Shown here one piece after another: positions 3,576 through 6,419 of a DNA stretch of 6,419 bases. Positions within the stretch are counted from its first letter, which is position 1; each line of letters begins with the position of its first letter. The translations under genes and the position numbers were made by a program. Under the pieces are notes generated by a model, which saw only the letters and a list, made by a program, of their open reading frames with translations, made no database searches and was not told the origin of the DNA. Source of the stretch: Planctomycetota bacterium (GTDB lineage: Bacteria > Planctomycetota > SZUA-567 > H5-PLA8 > CALKMO01); contig JAOACM010000266.1 of the NCBI GenBank assembly GCA_026417845.1, positions 1 to 6,419 on the forward strand, written 5' to 3'.

Positions 3576-6152
3576 TTACGCCTCGCGCAGCCTGTGCATG
3601 GCGTATTCCACGGCCGCGGCCGCTCTTGCCATCGCCGGCATCGCCGCTCCTCCGGGGTCGCCGGCCGGCGCGGCGCCCGGCGGGGCCGGAATTCCGCCCA
3701 GCGCGATCCAGAATGCCCCTTCCTGCGACCTCCGCCAGTAGTCCTCTCCGAACTTTTCCTTCAGTCTCGGGACGACGTTTCTGGCAAGCTGATAGCGGTA
3801 CTTTGAGACCCACATCAATTCTTCGAACGGCACTCTCCGCCCGGCGGGCGCGGCGGCGAGCCTCGCGGCCATCCTCGATAAGACGAGTACCTGCCTGAGA
3901 AAGGACATCGGCAGGGCATGCGCTCCGGCGAACTGGCGGGCGATCCAGTCGCCGAGCCGTTCGACCCCCCATTCCATAGGATCCTGCCGGTCGCAGCTGC
4001 CGGAGTATTCATTCCACGGCAGCACGCGGCCGGATATCCAGATCCTGTTTCTGCCTGCATCCTTGGCCTCGTCGAGTCGTTCGTCCGCGGAGGATGCGGC
4101 GCGCCTGAGCGGCGTTTTCGGGCCGACGAAGATGACCGCGGCGGACAGCGTGATGTCCGGATTCCCGCAGACGAACCGGGTGAATTCTTCCCGCGCCCTG
4201 CCGGCCAGCCCGACGGTCGAATCCCACGGGCCGGCCAGCAGCAGATCGTCTCCGCCGGCGTAGACCGTGTACGTCAGAGGAAAGTCCGAGGTCACGATGC
4301 GCATCAGCCTACCGCCGAAGAAGAAGTCGAGCATCCTGCTGAGGGCGGCGTGGCGGGCGGGCGTCAGCCTTCCGCCGAGTCCCCTGGAAAATATCAGGCC
4401 GAGACGGTCCACGTCGGCTTTGAGGATGCCGAGCATGTTCCTGCCGCGCATGACGCCGTTTTCGTACGGCCGGATGCCCTCGACGGCTATATCCGCGAAC
4501 GATCGCACGTTGCCCGGCTCGCGCGCGGAATCGCCTTCTCCTTCGAGCAGTCCGTCGAATCTTCGCTCGAACTCTCCGATCTCGTCCGCATCCCTCCACG
4601 CCGGCACATGGCTGGCTATCGGCCTGAACGGCAGCCCGCGGAAGCCGCCCGCGTAACTCTCGACGCGGAGCCATGCCGGCTCCAGCCGTCCCGGCGGATC
4701 GTCGAGCAGCCCGATATGCGCCAGGCCGCCGAGAAGCTGGACGGCGTCGGCCATGCCGGCGCTCTTCGAAACGACAAGGCAGTTCGATTTGACGAGCTTT
4801 CTGCCTATGTGGTCCACCAGAGCCCGGCGGCCGGGCGCCGGCCCGAAATCCTCGGCTGAAAGCTCCTCGCCCCGCGGCGGTTCGGCCGATGGATAATTCC
4901 GGACGAACAGGCGCTCGTTCAACGACCGTAAATCCAGCGGCGAGATCTTCGCCCGTTCCAGCTCGACCGCCAGCTCTTCCTGCTTGCAGGCGTAGTTGCG
5001 GAACTGGAAATCGTTCGGCGACATCCTGACCCAGGCGATGTTCAGGCTCAATTCTCCGAGGAAGTCCGCGGCCATTCGCCCGGCGAAGTCCCTGCGGGCC
5101 TCAGAGAGCGTCTCCTCCGCCTGTTTTGTGGCCGGGGCGAAGAAGGCGAACTTGCCCCCGGCCTCGAGGAACAGGCATATGTTGGGAAGCTTCAGCCTGT
5201 CCAGCAGGAGCGACGCGGCGGCCCGTGTCAGCGCGGAGAGGAGGAAAGACCTTGCGCGCAGTTCGCGGGCCTGTCCTCTGGCAGTCCTGCCGCGGAATAT
5301 GTACCTCTGTATACCAGACAGATCGCCCCCGACCAGCAGGATGCGCGGTCTGCCGGGATCGCTCTCTACCGCCCGCTCGTCGTCCACATTCCCGGCCGCC
5401 TCGTAATACCTGTAAAGGACCTCGGCCAGCGCGCCGACGCAGCGCAGGTGATCGTAGAGCGGCACGTCGGGCGCGGCGTTCGTGGCGCTGGGGATGCACC
5501 ACGTGTAGCGGGCGAGCAGGCCGTCGAGGATATCGAGCGCCTGGGACGGAGTGTCGGCCAGGGGAACGCCTTTGGCCTCCGCCAGAAAGCTCCCCCAGAG
5601 CCTCCTGTAATTGCCGGTCTGGTCGGAGCCGTGGCCCGCCTCGGAGGCCGGCGCCGGCAGACATGAATCGTCCGTAGCGAGCGGCGCCAGCCTGTAACGC
5701 ATATCGTTCGCAGGCCTGCTGCCGTATCCCGACCCGAAGTCCACCTCCAGAAATATGGGCCGCAGCAGCGTATTTTTATAGCCGGCCGCGAGGTTGTCTT
5801 CGTCATCAAACCGCTCCATACCCGATGCCATCATATCTGCCTGCCGGATTATGTATTCTTCGATCGGACATACGGCGGCCTCGGGACCTTTCTTCGTCGG
5901 ATTGTGATGGCGGGCCGCCGCCGCGGCGAGCGCATCGAGCTTGCCGCGCGGGACGAGGCACTCCGGGATGACGCCGGCCAGGTCTCTCGATATGGCCTGA
6001 TAGGTCCATAGGACGTGCCTGTGGGTATATCTCCCCCTGCTGTCCGCTGGGCACAGGTTGTGCTCGATGTCCCCTTGGAGGGTAAGCTCGAGGTCCGCCC
6101 TCTGCCCCCATTTCCCGATATCGTGAAGCAGTCCTGCGGCGGCAAGCAGCAT
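3576..6152 (-). CDS. cas10: Type III CRISPR effector large subunit Cas10/Csm1, HD and GGDD domains intact
   Basis: This is the large subunit of the type III-A (Csm) complex. In studied homologues its HD domain cuts single-stranded DNA and its palm domain turns ATP into cyclic oligoadenylates when target RNA is bound. The protein has 858 residues, a normal length. The HD motif LLHDIGKWGQR is at residues 8-18 (H10, D11), with further likely metal ligands in YTHRH (42-46), ARHHNP (80-85) and D106 of the QADMMASGMER segment. Palm 1 contains LVGGDLSGIQRYIF (273-286). Palm 2 contains LKADVDRLGLIFSRGL (577-592) and the cyclase motif YAGGDDLLLAGPW (631-643; GGDD at 633-636). A helical C-terminal domain follows, with an Ala/Gly/Pro-rich stretch at about 821-840. 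No CxxC pairs occur, so the zinc-binding insert of many Csm1 proteins seems missing. The ATG follows the cas6 TGA by one codon, behind a GGGAGGG ribosome site inside the cas6 end. Both activities are predicted from motifs only. Confidence 0.97.
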   Translation of the reverse strand: MLLAAAGLLHDIGKWGQRADLELTLQGDIEHNLCPADSRGRYTHRHVLWTYQAISRDLAGVIPECLVPRGKLDALAAAAARHHNPTKKGPEAAVCPIEEYIIRQADMMASGMERFDDEDNLAAGYKNTLLRPIFLEVDFGSGYGSRPANDMRYRLAPLATDDSCLPAPASEAGHGSDQTGNYRRLWGSFLAEAKGVPLADTPSQALDILDGLLARYTWCIPSATNAAPDVPLYDHLRCVGALAEVLYRYYEAAGNVDDERAVESDPGRPRILLVGGDLSGIQRYIFRGRTARGQARELRARSFLLSALTRAAASLLLDRLKLPNICLFLEAGGKFAFFAPATKQAEETLSEARRDFAGRMAADFLGELSLNIAWVRMSPNDFQFRNYACKQEELAVELERAKISPLDLRSLNERLFVRNYPSAEPPRGEELSAEDFGPAPGRRALVDHIGRKLVKSNCLVVSKSAGMADAVQLLGGLAHIGLLDDPPGRLEPAWLRVESYAGGFRGLPFRPIASHVPAWRDADEIGEFERRFDGLLEGEGDSAREPGNVRSFADIAVEGIRPYENGVMRGRNMLGILKADVDRLGLIFSRGLGGRLTPARHAALSRMLDFFFGGRLMRIVTSDFPLTYTVYAGGDDLLLAGPWDSTVGLAGRAREEFTRFVCGNPDITLSAAVIFVGPKTPLRRAASSADERLDEAKDAGRNRIWISGRVLPWNEYSGSCDRQDPMEWGVERLGDWIARQFAGAHALPMSFLRQVLVLSRMAARLAAAPAGRRVPFEELMWVSKYRYQLARNVVPRLKEKFGEDYWRRSQEGAFWIALGGIPAPPGAAPAGDPGGAAMPAMARAAAAVEYAMHRLREA

Positions 6153-6155
6153 AGC

Positions 6156-6419
6156 TCAGCCCTCCCTGTATTCTATCCGCATCGCCCCGAACCCGAACGT
6201 CGCGCCCTTGCCGATGTTGACCGCGGCCGCGGCCCTGAGTACCGGCAGCCAGCGCGCGAGGGGGCCCTCGTACTCGATCTGCCCCTCCACGCCGTGAAAC
6301 GACATGCGCCTGCGCGATCTGGTGCTGTAGCGGCTTATGGACCGCATCCGCAGGTCGCTCCCGACCGTCCTGACCTTTTCCGCTTCGGCCAGAAGAGGTC
6401 TTGTATCCATCTCCGGCAA
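6156..6419 (-). CDS. cas6: CRISPR pre-crRNA endoribonuclease Cas6, C-terminal end (5' part outside window)
   Basis: Cas6 cuts the CRISPR precursor transcript within each repeat to release crRNAs. Only the last 88 or so codons are visible and the frame stays open to the window edge, so the start lies outside; the TTG at the edge is not a credible start. The visible part matches the C-terminal domain of Cas6 RAMP proteins (the CRISPR_Cas6 family, Pfam PF10040). It has a basic stretch (RYSTRSRRRMSF), then G-x-x-G-x-I-x-Y-x-G-P-L and a row of hydrophobics, and finally the glycine-rich loop NIGKGATFGFG close to the C-terminus, the usual Cas6 RNA-binding signature. Catalytic residues, usually N-terminal, cannot be judged. 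The TGA stop lies 3 nt before the cas10 ATG and in the same frame, so the two genes are co-transcribed and probably translationally coupled. Family assignment is firm; subtype is not. Confidence 0.9.
   Translation of the reverse strand: MPEMDTRPLLAEAEKVRTVGSDLRMRSISRYSTRSRRRMSFHGVEGQIEYEGPLARWLPVLRAAAAVNIGKGATFGFGAMRIEYREG

Noticed and set aside
2067..3806. Long plus-strand open frame (579 codons) opposite csm3, csm2 and the end of cas10
   Set aside because: It crosses three genes and their intergenic ribosome sites on the other strand, has no recognisable domain, and is explained by GC-rich codon bias of the cas genes.
3918..4859. Plus-strand open frame (313 codons) opposite cas10
   Set aside because: Antisense shadow of the palm region of cas10, including the GGDD segment; no family likeness.

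Overview
The window holds most of a type III CRISPR-Cas locus, read right to left on the minus strand, from a high-GC bacterium. The cas genes are clearly above 60% G+C and have good Shine-Dalgarno sites. A bacterial boxA-like element and a sigma-70-type promoter argue against an archaeon. I cannot name the lineage from the sequence; anaerobic proteobacterial/Desulfobacterota-like groups would fit but this is only a guess.

Layout in the direction of transcription. From 6419 to 1085 there is a tight five-gene operon: cas6 (only its C-terminal end is in the window), cas10/csm1, csm2, csm3 and csm4. Gaps are 3 to 42 nt and there is no sign of frameshift. Cas10 keeps both an HD nuclease motif and the GGDD cyclase/palm motif. 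Csm3 keeps the aspartate used for target-RNA cleavage in studied homologues. The interference module therefore looks catalytically intact, with one striking gap: csm5, which normally follows csm4, is absent. No cas1, cas2 or CARF/HEPN effector lies in the window.

From 1084 to 515 there is no protein gene. In transcription order this stretch holds a boxA-like antitermination element typical of CRISPR leaders and rRNA leaders (1039-1050), a 17-bp hairpin (965-1003), a cluster of small palindromic/direct repeats (about 700-868), and one solitary 36-nt CRISPR-repeat-like sequence (658-693) in the same orientation as the cas genes. No second full repeat is visible, so this looks like a collapsed or minimal array. 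Immediately after the repeat comes an A-rich UP-like tract and a near-consensus sigma-70 promoter (TTGACA, 17 bp, TACATT).

That promoter drives, through a structured 5' leader, a 116-codon gene (164-514) with a strong ribosome binding site. It encodes an acidic, tryptophan-rich protein I do not recognise. At about 50% G+C it differs in composition from the cas genes and is probably acquired. Beyond it (1-163) lie a very stable hairpin, a palindrome and possibly the start of another gene.

Working model: Cas6 processes pre-crRNA, and Cas10-Csm2-Csm3-Csm4 form a surveillance complex that cuts RNA (Csm3), cuts DNA (Cas10 HD) and makes cyclic oligoadenylate (Cas10 GGDD). Csm5 and the main spacer array must be supplied from outside the window or are lost. 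The most interesting part is the junction of lone repeat, strong promoter and small foreign gene next to the cas operon.
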